Source: Collinsella sp. AF02-46-1 (lineage in GTDB: Bacteria; Actinomycetota; Coriobacteriia; Coriobacteriales; Coriobacteriaceae). From it: a DNA stretch of 64,000 bases. The stretch spans positions 1 through 64,000 of the forward strand of contig NZ_QSBV01000004.1 of the NCBI RefSeq assembly GCF_003465825.1. Reading direction: 5' to 3'. A model generated the notes under the pieces. It was not told the origin of the DNA. It searched no databases and saw only the letters and a program-made list of their open reading frames with translations. The position numbers and the translations under genes were made by a program. Each line of letters opens with the position of its first letter. Position 1 is the first letter of the stretch. This document shows positions 25,303-33,718 of the stretch, piece after piece.

Positions 25303-26271
25303 ATGAACGCACATGATCTGGTTCAGGAAATTATCGAGCGCAAGGGCAAGATTGAGAACGTCTTTTGGATCGCCTGCGGCGGTTCGATGATCGACCTGAT
25401 GCCGGCCAACGAGCTGCTCAAGCGCGAGGCAACCACGTTTGCCTCGACGGTCTACACGGCACGCGAGTTTTGCCTGATGGCTCCCAAGAGCCTGGGGCCG
25501 AAGTCGCTCGTCGTCGCCTGCAGCCACAGCGGTAACACGCAGGAGGTCGTCGACGGTTGCGAGATGGCGCTGGCTGCCGGTGCCGAGGTCGTGACTATGA
25601 CCGACTATGCGGGTTCCAAGATCGACAACGGCAAGTGGGCTACCTGGGTCTATCCGTGGGGCGAGGGCGTGTCGCAGGCCGAGGTGCCGCAGGGCATCGG
25701 CGCTCTGATCGCCGCCGAGTTGCTCGACCAGCAGGAGGGCTACGAGGCGCTCGCCGACATGTACGAAGGCCTTAGGCAGATGGACGCGCTGCTGCCCGCC
25801 GCGCGCGAGAAGGTCAACGCCGAGCTGGGTGCCCGTTTTGCCGAGCTCTGCCAGCAGCACGAGTTCTTCTACATCCTGGGTTCCGGCCCCAACTTTAGCC
25901 AGACCTACGCCATGGCGATCTGCTCGCTCATGGAGATGCAATGGCAGCACTGCTGCTACATCCACTCCGGCGAGTACTTCCACGGCCCCTTCGAGGCCAC
26001 CGAGCCCGGCGTGTTCTACTTTGTGCAGCTCGGATCGGGCGAGTGCCGTCCCATGGAGGAGCGCGCGCTCGCATTCCTCAACACGCATACCGATACGGTC
26101 ATGGTGCTCGATGCGCTCGAGTACGGCGTGGGCGAGGTGCCGGCCAGCGTGCGTTCGTTCCTGGAGCCGATCTTCTTCTACGCGATGAGCTGCGAGTTGC
26201 GCGCCGCCCGCGGCAAGGTGTTCGACCACAGCCCCGAGGTTCGTCGCTATATGGGTGTCGAGCAGTACTAA
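25303..26271 (+). CDS. SIS-domain sugar-phosphate deglycase, third paralogue
   Basis: The 322-residue double-SIS protein begins NAHDLVQEIIERKGKIENVFWIACGGSMIDLMPANELL. It has the classic phosphate loop CSHSGNTQEVVDG and the second-domain block GEYFHGPFEATE, and ends RRYMGVEQY. It resembles FrlB, the fructoselysine 6-phosphate deglycase. It has its own GntR regulator and no adjacent transporter, so its substrate must arrive through the PTS at 15208 or a transporter elsewhere. The start follows AAGGAGGAG. Confidence 0.85.
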   Translation: MNAHDLVQEIIERKGKIENVFWIACGGSMIDLMPANELLKREATTFASTVYTAREFCLMAPKSLGPKSLVVACSHSGNTQEVVDGCEMALAAGAEVVTMTDYAGSKIDNGKWATWVYPWGEGVSQAEVPQGIGALIAAELLDQQEGYEALADMYEGLRQMDALLPAAREKVNAELGARFAELCQQHEFFYILGSGPNFSQTYAMAICSLMEMQWQHCCYIHSGEYFHGPFEATEPGVFYFVQLGSGECRPMEERALAFLNTHTDTVMVLDALEYGVGEVPASVRSFLEPIFFYAMSCELRAARGKVFDHSPEVRRYMGVEQY

Positions 26272-26293
26272 GTACCGGGAATTATCTTTTTTG

Positions 26294-26325
26294 ACGGGGC
26301 CTGCGCCACGCGCGGGCCCCGTTTT
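26294..26325 (+). terminator. Terminator after the third deglycase
   Basis: ACGGGGCC...GGCCCCGT with an inner GCGC/GCGC stem (26294-26321) is followed by TTTTGCG. Confidence 0.85.
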
Positions 26326-26329
26326 GCGT

Positions 26330-27075
26330 TCAAGACTTTAGTCTGCTGGCCGCGCAGCGGCCAGCTTTAAACCACCCGCTACGCGGGTGGAGACAAACTG
26401 CTTTACAAAGCCACCCCTCCGACCGATATTGACGATTGTTCAGGCCGTCAAGAATTCGAGTCGAAGGGGTGGTCGCCATGGCCCAGAAGGCCTACAGCCT
26501 TTCCCACACGAAGTGGATGTGCAAGTACCACATCGTGTTCACGCCGAAGTATAGGCGCAAAGTGATCTACAACCAAATCAGGAGCGACATAGGGGAGATC
26601 CTCAGGAAGCTGTGCGAGTACAAGGGGATCGAGATAATCGAGGGGCACCTGATGCCCGACCACGTGCACGTGCTGCTGGCGATCCCGCCGAAGTACAGCG
26701 TCGCGAGCGTCATGGGCTACCTGAAGGGGAAGAGCTCGCTGATGATATTCGACAGGCACGCCAGCCTCAAGTACAAGTTCGGCAACAGGAAGTTCTGGGC
26801 GGAGGGCTACTACGTGTCCACCGTCGGCCTGAACGAGGCGACGATCGCCAAGTACATCAGGGAGCAGGAGTCCCACGACATCGCACTGGACAAGCTGAGC
26901 GTGAAGGAGTACGAGGACCCCTTCAAGAGGGGGTGATGCCGCCGGTTCGACCGGCGCGCCACGGGTCAAGATGCACTAGGCCTGGACGAAGTCCGGGCCC
27001 GCGCCTTTAGACGCGAGCCCGGGGCCCGTGGGTTATACCCTAAGAGCAAACCACCCTTTTTAAGGGTGGTTCTGA
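26330..27075 (+). mobile_element. IS200-type insertion sequence
   Basis: A single tnpA lies between end structures typical of IS200/IS605 elements. On the left are hairpins GCTGGCCGC/GCGGCCAGC (26345-26365) and CCACCCGC/GCGGGTGG (26372-26390). On the right is AACCACCCTT/AAGGGTGGTT (27049-27071), preceded by GC-rich foldable sequence. There are no terminal inverted repeats or target duplications, as expected for this family. Exact ends are approximate. It sits just outside the preceding gene's terminator. Confidence 0.8.
26478..26936 (+). CDS. tnpA: IS200-family transposase TnpA (Y1 HUH nuclease)
   Basis: The 152-residue protein has full length for an IS200 TnpA. It has KWMCKYHIVFTPKYRRKVIY at the N-terminus, the HUH metal motif in MPDHVHVLLAIPP (about 62-74), and the catalytic tyrosine region EGYYVSTVGLNEATIAKYI (about 115-133). 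It acts as a dimer on single-stranded DNA hairpins at the element ends. ATG 26478 follows AAGGGGTGG. The frame is intact and all key residues are present, so the element may still be mobile. Confidence 0.93.
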   Translation: MAQKAYSLSHTKWMCKYHIVFTPKYRRKVIYNQIRSDIGEILRKLCEYKGIEIIEGHLMPDHVHVLLAIPPKYSVASVMGYLKGKSSLMIFDRHASLKYKFGNRKFWAEGYYVSTVGLNEATIAKYIREQESHDIALDKLSVKEYEDPFKRG

Positions 27076-27102
27076 TCTGCGCGATCCCAGTCTTGGACTC
27101 CG

Positions 27103-27307
27103 CTGGACAGTTAGTTCAGATACGTATAATTCCAGACCGCAGTAGGCGCATCCGGCGCTCGTTTTGGGGAAGAAAGGGGCTCAAAACTAGGGTTCGGTAG
27201 CCATCTGGGCTCGATTTGCGTGCAATGAGTCGCCAAAGAACCCTCTCCGGGGACCATAGCGCAGCTTTATCAGCATAGAAAAATACGTATCTGAACTAAC
27301 TGTCCAG
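27103..27307. repeat. 205-bp element with perfect 25-bp terminal inverted repeats
   Basis: The left arm 27103-27127 begins CTGGACAGTTAGTTCAGATA and its exact reverse complement ends the element at 27283-27307. The interior has no open frame of note. It lies just beyond the IS200 right end. Confidence 0.85.
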
Positions 27308-27352
27308 CCGTCGCTGGAGAAAGGCGTTTTAGCTTTTCCGACTTCCCATCAT

Positions 27353-27481
27353 CTTTCCAACTTTCCACTTAACTTAACACCTAAGGTGGAAAGCTGGAAA
27401 GAAAGCTGGAAAGTTAGGTGGAAAGCTGGAAAGCTGGGTAGAAAGCTGGAAAGTTAAGTAGAAAGCTGGAAAGTAAGCGGA
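27353..27481. repeat. Tandem repeat of about 20 bp with an inverted copy
   Basis: GAAAGCTGGAAAG occurs five times between 27387 and 27473, mostly within a 20-bp unit GTRGAAAGCTGGAAAGTTAR. An inverted copy CTTTCCAACTTTCCAC lies at 27353-27368. The remaining gap to 27760 is AT-rich, unlike the rest of the window, and shows no recognisable gene. Confidence 0.75.
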
Positions 27482-27760
27482 AGACTGACATGCTAGCTCA
27501 GAGGCTGAGGGGTTAATAATTATGAAAACCATACCAAGCGAAACAAAAAGATATCAATCTGGCTGGTAAAACACCATCAATGAGCTGCGGGCTAACTAGC
27601 TGCGTAAATTAAACGTAAAGAAATGTCGCAAATTAATAGCAAATGCCCAGATGACGCCGTTGCTATTTTCAATTAACTGCTACGCGCGAACAGCAAAATG
27701 CTACTATCTAACATGCACGTAAGAAGGCAGATTAACGGTTAAGGCTAAGAAGTGGCAGGT

Positions 27761-28156
27761 ATGTCGGAAGCAACTAGGACTCGCACGCATGCGCCCGAGG
27801 TTAGGCAGCGCGCCGTCGAGATCCTCCAAGAGGGGGTCGGTCATCGCGCCCTCGCCGCGGAGCTTGGCATTCCCCAGGCCACGGCTCGTCAGTGGGCCCG
27901 CGCGTACGCCGTGGGCGGTGCCGACGCCGTTCTCAATGCCGGTTCGCATCATCACACCTATTCGTACGACGTAAAGCTCGCTGTGGTTAAGGACCGTCTG
28001 GAAAACGGCTTGACGGTTCGCGAGGCCATGATCAAGCACAAGATTCCCAGCGAGTCTTCGGTCAAGGCTTGGTGCCGTCAGTACCGCGAGAGCGGTGAGT
28101 CCGCACTGGTCGATAAGCCGCGCGGTCGCAAGCCGCGCGTTAAAAAGATGGAATAG
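27761..28156 (+). CDS. Stand-alone double helix-turn-helix protein, transposase-OrfA-like
   Basis: This 131-residue basic protein has two helix-turn-helix units. The first is VRQRAVEILQEGVGHRALAAELGIPQATARQWARAY (about 11-46); the second is VKLAVVKDRLENGLTVREAMIKHKIPSESSVKAWCRQY (about 72-109). It ends in a basic tail KPRGRKPRVKK. This is the DNA-binding half seen in IS3-type OrfA proteins, but no integrase half follows and a terminator closes the gene. GTG 27752 is an alternative start. It may be a domesticated regulator or a relic; I cannot tell which. Confidence 0.75.
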   Translation: MSEATRTRTHAPEVRQRAVEILQEGVGHRALAAELGIPQATARQWARAYAVGGADAVLNAGSHHHTYSYDVKLAVVKDRLENGLTVREAMIKHKIPSESSVKAWCRQYRESGESALVDKPRGRKPRVKKME

Positions 28157-28169
28157 CAAACGGGATGGT

Positions 28170-28192
28170 GCGCCCACGAGGCGCATTTTTCT
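28170..28192 (+). terminator. Terminator after the double-HTH gene
   Basis: TGCGCC/GGCGCA (28170-28175, 28181-28186) is followed by TTTTTC, 14 bases after the stop. The remaining bases to 28439 show no feature beyond the ribosome binding site of the next gene. Confidence 0.75.
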
Positions 28193-28439
28193 TGCCGCGC
28201 CAACTTTTCGGACCGCCGCGAGCCTATTGGGACATCCTCCAAAGTGGCCAGTAAGCCGCACGCGGTGGCCCGCGCGCCCGTCGCTGTGGTAAGGAAACGT
28301 CGCCCTCTGCTCCAAAGCGGACGTGCCCTTACCCCGTACGCCTAAAACTCCCCAGTTGACCGAAAACCCGCCGCCGCTACTCCTCAATTGAGCTATAACG
28401 TTAAACAATTGCAGCGTTTTAGCATGGGGGAGTGATGGT

Positions 28440-31322
28440 ATGACGCTACTGTATTTCCTTACCCTGTTTCCGCTGGTACCGGCGCTGGGCATGCTGCTCG
28501 CGCGCGGTGACCGCGCCCGCGATGCGGCGGGGCTCATAGGCTCCGGCATTATTATGGCGGTGACAGTTGTAGTCGCCGTCATGTTTTTTGGCACGGGTCC
28601 GCAGAGCTTTGAGGTTGCCCCCGGCACCTCGCATGTGCTCTCGATCATCAGTTCCGTTATCGACGTCATCCTGTGCGCTGTCATCCTGTACAACGCGTAC
28701 AAATATAGGAACGCGCTCACCACGGTGCTCGGCATAGTCCAGCTGGTGGGCTCGCTCGCCTTTGCAGCCATGACGCTGCCCGCGGCCGAAGCCGTCACGG
28801 CAACGCCACTCTACCTGGACTACATGAGCGTGATCATGGTCCTCGCCGTCGGCATCGTTGGCAGTCTAATCTGCTTGTATGCCCTGGGCTACATGAAGGA
28901 CTTCCAGGCCCATGACGAGCACGAGGCCGCGCTGCGCGGGCAGACCGCGCCCGACCGTCGCCCGCAGTTCCTGGCGCTCATGTTCCTGTTCCTCTCGGCC
29001 ATGTTCGTCATCGTGACGAGCGACAACCTTGAGTGGCTGTTCTGCGGCTGGGAAATCACCACCGTGTGTTCGTTCCTTATGATTGGCTACACGCGTACGC
29101 CCGAGGCCATCAAGAACGCCTTTACCCAAATCATCCTCAACATGCTGGGCGGCATCGCGTTTTTGGCCGGACTTATGTATCTGCACGTTAACGGCATGCC
29201 GCTGACCATCTCGGGCATGATCGAGCTTTCCGGCACCGGAACCGCGCAGTCCGCGCTGCTGGTGATGCCGGTCATCCTGTTGTCGCTCGCCGCGCTCACC
29301 AAGGCCGCACAGATGCCGTTCCACACTTGGCTGTTGGGTGCCATGGTTGCACCCACTCCCACGAGCGCCCTGCTGCACTCGTCAACCATGGTCAAAGCCG
29401 GCGTGTTCCTGATGGTCAAGCTGAGCCCACTCTATGCCATCTACCCCGTGACCGGCTTTATGGTCACGAGTGTGGGTGCCATCACGTTTTTGCTCGCTGC
29501 ACTCATGGCCATCTCGCAAAGCAACGCCAAACGCGTGCTCGCGTACTCCACCATTTCCAACTTGGGCCTCATCAGTGCCTGCTTGGGTGTCGGCGCGCCC
29601 GAGGCCGTATGGGCGGCCATCTTCCTGATCTTGTTCCACACGGTGGCCAAGTCGCTGCTGTTCCTGTGCGTGGGCACGGCCGAGCATCATATCGGCAGCC
29701 GCAATATCGAGGACATGGACGGCATGTTCAGCCGCATGCCGCACCTGACGCGTCTGATGATGCTGGGCATTATGGGCATGTTTGTGGCGCCGTTTGGCAT
29801 GCTCGTGTCCAAGTGGGGCGCCCTGGTGGCGTTTGCGCAGACCGGCAACGTGCTCATGATCATGGTGCTTGCCTTTGGCTCGGCCGCGACGTTTTACTTC
29901 TGGGGCAAGTGGCTTGCCAAGCTTTCGGGCGTCGACCCCACGGCTCAAAACGTTGAGGTCAATGTCCATAAGACCGAATGGATGGCCCTCAACACCATCG
30001 CCGCGCTGCTGATTCTGTGCTGCGTGGCGTTTCCGGTTATCTCGAGCGGTCTGGTGTCGCCTTACTTGGCCATGGTGTTTGGCCGCGTGCCGTACGTTAT
30101 TGGCAAGGACGCCATGTATCTGATGGTGGTTATCGTGGCTTTTATCGCCGTGGTGCTGCTGACGTCATTCCGCGTGAGCAACAAACCGCACGTCAACGTG
30201 TACCTTTCGGGCGTGGGAACCGACAAATATCGCCATTTCCGCGGCTCGATGGGACACGAGGTGAAGGCCGAAAAGCGCAATTGGTACTCGGAGGACGCCC
30301 TTGGCGAGAAGCGTATTGGCCCCGCGGGTAGCGTCGTATGCTGCAGCATTATCTTGTTTGCGCTGCTGTGTTGCGCATGGATTGGGCCCGAGCGGCTTGC
30401 CATGAGCGCGCCCTCGGTGCTGCGCGGCAAGTATTTCGAAGGTTCGGGCGTCGTGGGCATCTTTATTGGCACCGTGGCGTTTGCCTTGCTGGCGCCGCTT
30501 GCGGGCGGCTTGATCGACGGCATCGACCGCAAACTTTCGGCTCGCATGCAGGGCCGCGTGGGCCCGCGCCTGCTGCAGCCCTTCTACGACGTTGCCAAGC
30601 TGCTGCGCAAGGCCCCTGCCAGCGTAAACACCATGGACGATACCTATATGGCGTGCGCGCTCATCTTTACCGTCGTGGGCGGCGGCATCTTTGTGTCGGG
30701 CTCCAACACGCTGCTGTGCGCTTTTATGGTTACGCTCGCCGCGATCTTTGTGGTGCTGGCGTCCGCCTCGACGCAAAGCCCGTTTGCCCAGGTCGGTGCC
30801 GACCGCGAGTTGCTGCAGGTCATGAGCTACGAGCCCGCCGTTTTGCTGATGAGCGTGGGCCTGTACCTTGCCACCGATAGCTTTGATTCCATCGCCGTGA
30901 CCGGACAGTCGGCGCCCATCATCGTGTACAGCGCGCCCATTTTCTTGGCGCTGCTTGCGGTGCTCACCATCAAGCTACGCAAGTCGCCGTTCGACCTTTC
31001 GTACTCGCATCACGCGCATCAGGAGATTGTCCAGGGCGTCGCCACCGAGATGAGCGGCGGCACGCTGGCCAAGATGACCCTTATGCACTGGTGTGAGACC
31101 GTGCTGTTTTTGATGTGGGTGGGCATGTTCTTTGTTTGGGACAACCCGGTGAGCTGGGTCGTAGCCCTGGTCGTGATGGCCGCGACGTATTTTGTCGAGG
31201 TGCTGATCGACAACACCTTCGCACGCAGCACCTGGCGCAGCTGCTTTAAGCTCGGCTGGGGCGTGGCGCTGGTGTTTGGCCTGCTCAACCTTATGCCCAT
31301 CCTCGTCGACGTGTTTATTTAG
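28440..31322 (+). CDS. Fused EchA-EchB membrane subunit of a group 4 [NiFe] hydrogenase
   Basis: The 960-residue protein joins two subunits that are normally separate. Residues 1 to about 640 are an NuoL/EchA-type antiporter-like proton pump, with MGYTRTPEAIKNAFTQIILN- and KAAQMPFHTWLLGAMVAPTP-type blocks. From about 660 it is an EchB/NuoH-type subunit with GRVGPRLLQPFYDVAKLLRK and DRELLQVMSYEPAVL. The first couples ion movement across the membrane, the second anchors the soluble arm. The start has GGGGGAG seven bases upstream, and echC follows with its Shine-Dalgarno overlapping this stop. No stop or shift is visible at the junction. Confidence 0.9.
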   Translation: MTLLYFLTLFPLVPALGMLLARGDRARDAAGLIGSGIIMAVTVVVAVMFFGTGPQSFEVAPGTSHVLSIISSVIDVILCAVILYNAYKYRNALTTVLGIVQLVGSLAFAAMTLPAAEAVTATPLYLDYMSVIMVLAVGIVGSLICLYALGYMKDFQAHDEHEAALRGQTAPDRRPQFLALMFLFLSAMFVIVTSDNLEWLFCGWEITTVCSFLMIGYTRTPEAIKNAFTQIILNMLGGIAFLAGLMYLHVNGMPLTISGMIELSGTGTAQSALLVMPVILLSLAALTKAAQMPFHTWLLGAMVAPTPTSALLHSSTMVKAGVFLMVKLSPLYAIYPVTGFMVTSVGAITFLLAALMAISQSNAKRVLAYSTISNLGLISACLGVGAPEAVWAAIFLILFHTVAKSLLFLCVGTAEHHIGSRNIEDMDGMFSRMPHLTRLMMLGIMGMFVAPFGMLVSKWGALVAFAQTGNVLMIMVLAFGSAATFYFWGKWLAKLSGVDPTAQNVEVNVHKTEWMALNTIAALLILCCVAFPVISSGLVSPYLAMVFGRVPYVIGKDAMYLMVVIVAFIAVVLLTSFRVSNKPHVNVYLSGVGTDKYRHFRGSMGHEVKAEKRNWYSEDALGEKRIGPAGSVVCCSIILFALLCCAWIGPERLAMSAPSVLRGKYFEGSGVVGIFIGTVAFALLAPLAGGLIDGIDRKLSARMQGRVGPRLLQPFYDVAKLLRKAPASVNTMDDTYMACALIFTVVGGGIFVSGSNTLLCAFMVTLAAIFVVLASASTQSPFAQVGADRELLQVMSYEPAVLLMSVGLYLATDSFDSIAVTGQSAPIIVYSAPIFLALLAVLTIKLRKSPFDLSYSHHAHQEIVQGVATEMSGGTLAKMTLMHWCETVLFLMWVGMFFVWDNPVSWVVALVVMAATYFVEVLIDNTFARSTWRSCFKLGWGVALVFGLLNLMPILVDVFI

Positions 31323-31334
31323 GAGGCGGCATCC

Positions 31335-31916
31335 ATGGATCATAAAATGTCGCGCTCGCCGTGGGTTATTCATTACGACGGCTCGAGCTGCAACGGATGC
31401 GATATCGAGGTGCTGGCCTCGCTCACGCCGCTGTTCGATGCGGAGCGCTTTGGCGTGGTCAACACCGGCAACCCCAAGCATGCGGATATCTTTTTGGTGA
31501 CGGGGTCGGTCAATGCACAGAACCTGCCCGTCGTGCGTCAGATTTACAACCAGATGCTCGAGCCCAAGTGCGTGGTGGCCTGCGGTATCTGCGCATGCTC
31601 GGGCGGCGTATTCCGCGATGCCTATAACGTGATCGGTGGCGTGGACCGCGCGATTCCCGTGGACGTGTACGCGCCCGGATGCGCCATTCGCCCCGAGACC
31701 GTGATCGATGCCATCGTGGAGGCGTGCGGCATCCTGGACCAGAAGGAGGCCGTGATGCGTGCCGGCGGCGACCCGCTTACCGTAGGCGGCGCTGCTACCT
31801 GGGATGGTGGCGTTGAGCTGGGCGAGGACGGGTTTGTGGCTGCTGCGGGTGCCGGGGCCGGTGTCGACGCAGGCACGGCTGACGGTGCGCCCGCCGCTGC
31901 AAAGGAGGCCGAGTAA
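31335..31916 (+). CDS. echC: Hydrogenase small subunit, EchC/NuoB-like
   Basis: The 193-residue protein matches the small subunit of group 4 hydrogenases. It has CNGCDIEV (C19 and C22), CVVACGICACSGGVF and VYAPGCAIRPE, the cysteines that bind the proximal [4Fe-4S] cluster. It takes electrons from the ferredoxin-like subunit to the NiFe site. A low-complexity tail of Ala/Gly residues (about 155-193) goes beyond the usual end of EchC. AGGAGG precedes the start, and its stop overlaps the next ATG by one base. Confidence 0.9.
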   Translation: MDHKMSRSPWVIHYDGSSCNGCDIEVLASLTPLFDAERFGVVNTGNPKHADIFLVTGSVNAQNLPVVRQIYNQMLEPKCVVACGICACSGGVFRDAYNVIGGVDRAIPVDVYAPGCAIRPETVIDAIVEACGILDQKEAVMRAGGDPLTVGGAATWDGGVELGEDGFVAAAGAGAGVDAGTADGAPAAAKEAE

Positions 31917-32617
31917 TGCAAAAGGCTATCTATACCACCGTTGGGATCGACGAGCTCCTGTCGCATGTCCAGGCGCTCAAGGGCGTCGGCGCGCGCTTTG
32001 TGCAGATGCACGCCGAGCGCAACGTCGACGACGGCACGTATCGTCTGGTCTATACGTTTATCAACGTTCATGCTGCTCAGGAGCATATTGCGCAGGACGG
32101 CAGCTATGCGATTGAGAACCTGGTAGTCGAGGGAATCGACCGGTACCAGGAGATTCCGTCCATCAGCTCGTATTATCCGGCGGTATTCCCGTTTGAAAAT
32201 GAGGTCCACGACCTATTCGGTCTTGCCATCACCGATATGCAGATCGACTTTAAGGGCTTTTTCTACCAGGTCTCGACCGCTGAACCCATGAGCGTTATCA
32301 CGCCCGAGGTGAAGGCCGCGCGCGAGAAGGCCATGAAGGTCCGCGCGGCCGCCGAGGCCAAGGCGCGCAAGGCCGCGGCCGAAAAGGCCGCCGCTGCTGC
32401 GGCTGCTGCAGGGGAGGGTGCTGCGAGCGCTGCTGCCGCCCAGCCCGCAGCGGCTGCCGGCTCCGATGCTCAGCATGACGAGGCTGCCGCCAAGGCCGCG
32501 CTCAAGGCTGCCGAGATGGAGGCAAAGCTCGCCGCCATGGATCCCGAGAAAGCGGCCAAGGTCCGCGCGGCGCTTGCCGCCAAGGCCGTCCGCGACAAGC
32601 AGAAAAAGGAGGCGTAA
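31916..32617 (+). CDS. echD: Hydrogenase subunit EchD, NuoC-like, with alanine-rich tail
   Basis: The first roughly 125 residues match the NuoC/EchD fold, ending in the conserved YYPAVFPFENEVHDLFGL block. The remaining 100 or so residues are Ala/Lys/Glu-rich (AREKAMKVRAAAEAKARKAA and similar) and probably helical. EchD holds the hydrogenase large subunit in the complex. The tail is unusual for the family and its role is unknown. The ATG overlaps the echC stop, so translation should be coupled. Confidence 0.87.
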   Translation: MQKAIYTTVGIDELLSHVQALKGVGARFVQMHAERNVDDGTYRLVYTFINVHAAQEHIAQDGSYAIENLVVEGIDRYQEIPSISSYYPAVFPFENEVHDLFGLAITDMQIDFKGFFYQVSTAEPMSVITPEVKAAREKAMKVRAAAEAKARKAAAEKAAAAAAAAGEGAASAAAAQPAAAAGSDAQHDEAAAKAALKAAEMEAKLAAMDPEKAAKVRAALAAKAVRDKQKKEA

Positions 32618-32622
32618 GGTCC

Positions 32623-33711
32623 ATGGCTCATCGCTCCGTAATTCCGTTTGGCCCGCAGCACCCGGTGCTGCCCGAGCCGCTTCATCTGGACCTGGTAATC
32701 GAGGACGACCGCGTCATCGAGGCAATTCCGCAGATCGGCTTTGTGCACCGCGGACTCGAGAAGCTCACCGAAAAGCGCGACATGCATCAGTTTGGCTACA
32801 TCGCCGAGCGCATCTGCGGCATTTGCGCCGTGGGCCACAGCTGCGGCTATGCCAGCGCCTGCGAACGCATGCTTGACATCGAGGTGCCCGGCCGCGTGCA
32901 GTATATCCGCACCATTCTGCACGAGCTCTCGCGTATTCACTCGCATTTGCTGTGGCTGGGCCTGCTCGCCGATGCCTTTGGCTTTGAGGCGCTGTTCTAT
33001 CGTTCGTGGACGCTGCGCGAGCAGATTCTCAAGATCTTTGAGAGCACGTGCGGCGGTCGCGTGATCCTGTCGATTAACGAGATCGGCGGCCTTAAGCACG
33101 ATATCGAGGATTCCGAGCTGGCGGGCATTGTCCAGACGCTCGATGCCATGCGTCCTGACTACGATGCCCTGGTGCATACGTTTTTGGACGACGACAGCTG
33201 CGGCGAGCGCCTGCATGGCGTGGGCGTGATCAGCAAGAAGGACGCACTGGAGCTTTCGATGGTCGGCCCGTTCGGTCGCGCCTCGGGCGTGAACTACGAC
33301 GTGCGCATGTTTGGCGACGGTGCCTATGCGGATTTGGCCGCGTTTGAGCCCATCGTGGCAACCGACGGCGACTGCTATGCCCGCTGCCAGGTGCGTTGCG
33401 CCGAGGTCACGCAGGCCATGGATATCATCAAGGAGCTTGTCGGTAAGATTCCACACGACGGCATCGGCGGGCGCACCAAGCTTACGCCGGCCGACGGCGC
33501 GCGCGGCGAAGTTGTGATTGAGCAGCCGCGCGGCGAGGCGTACTACTATGTACGCGGCAACGGCACCAAGAACCTGGACCGTTTTCGCGTGCGAACGCCG
33601 ACGTCGCAAAACCTGGCGGGTCTGACACATGCGCTGCAGGGCGTGCTCCTTGCCAACGTGCCCATGATTATCCTGACCATCGACCCCTGCATTAGCTGCA
33701 CGGAAAGGTAG
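32623..33711 (+). CDS. echE: [NiFe] hydrogenase large subunit, EchE
   Basis: The 362-residue protein has both nickel-binding motifs: RICGICAVGHSC (C65, C68) and the C-terminal DPCISCTER (C356, C359). NuoD, the related complex I subunit, lacks these cysteines, so this is a true hydrogenase. The chain ends right after the last motif, as in EchE proteins that need no C-terminal proteolysis. It reduces protons with electrons from ferredoxin or oxidises hydrogen. It starts five bases after echD. Confidence 0.94.
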   Translation: MAHRSVIPFGPQHPVLPEPLHLDLVIEDDRVIEAIPQIGFVHRGLEKLTEKRDMHQFGYIAERICGICAVGHSCGYASACERMLDIEVPGRVQYIRTILHELSRIHSHLLWLGLLADAFGFEALFYRSWTLREQILKIFESTCGGRVILSINEIGGLKHDIEDSELAGIVQTLDAMRPDYDALVHTFLDDDSCGERLHGVGVISKKDALELSMVGPFGRASGVNYDVRMFGDGAYADLAAFEPIVATDGDCYARCQVRCAEVTQAMDIIKELVGKIPHDGIGGRTKLTPADGARGEVVIEQPRGEAYYYVRGNGTKNLDRFRVRTPTSQNLAGLTHALQGVLLANVPMIILTIDPCISCTER

Positions 33712-33718
33712 GCGCGGC

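Noticed and set aside
27353..27481. CRISPR array
   Set aside because: The repeats are adjacent with no unique spacers of constant length, and no cas genes are near.
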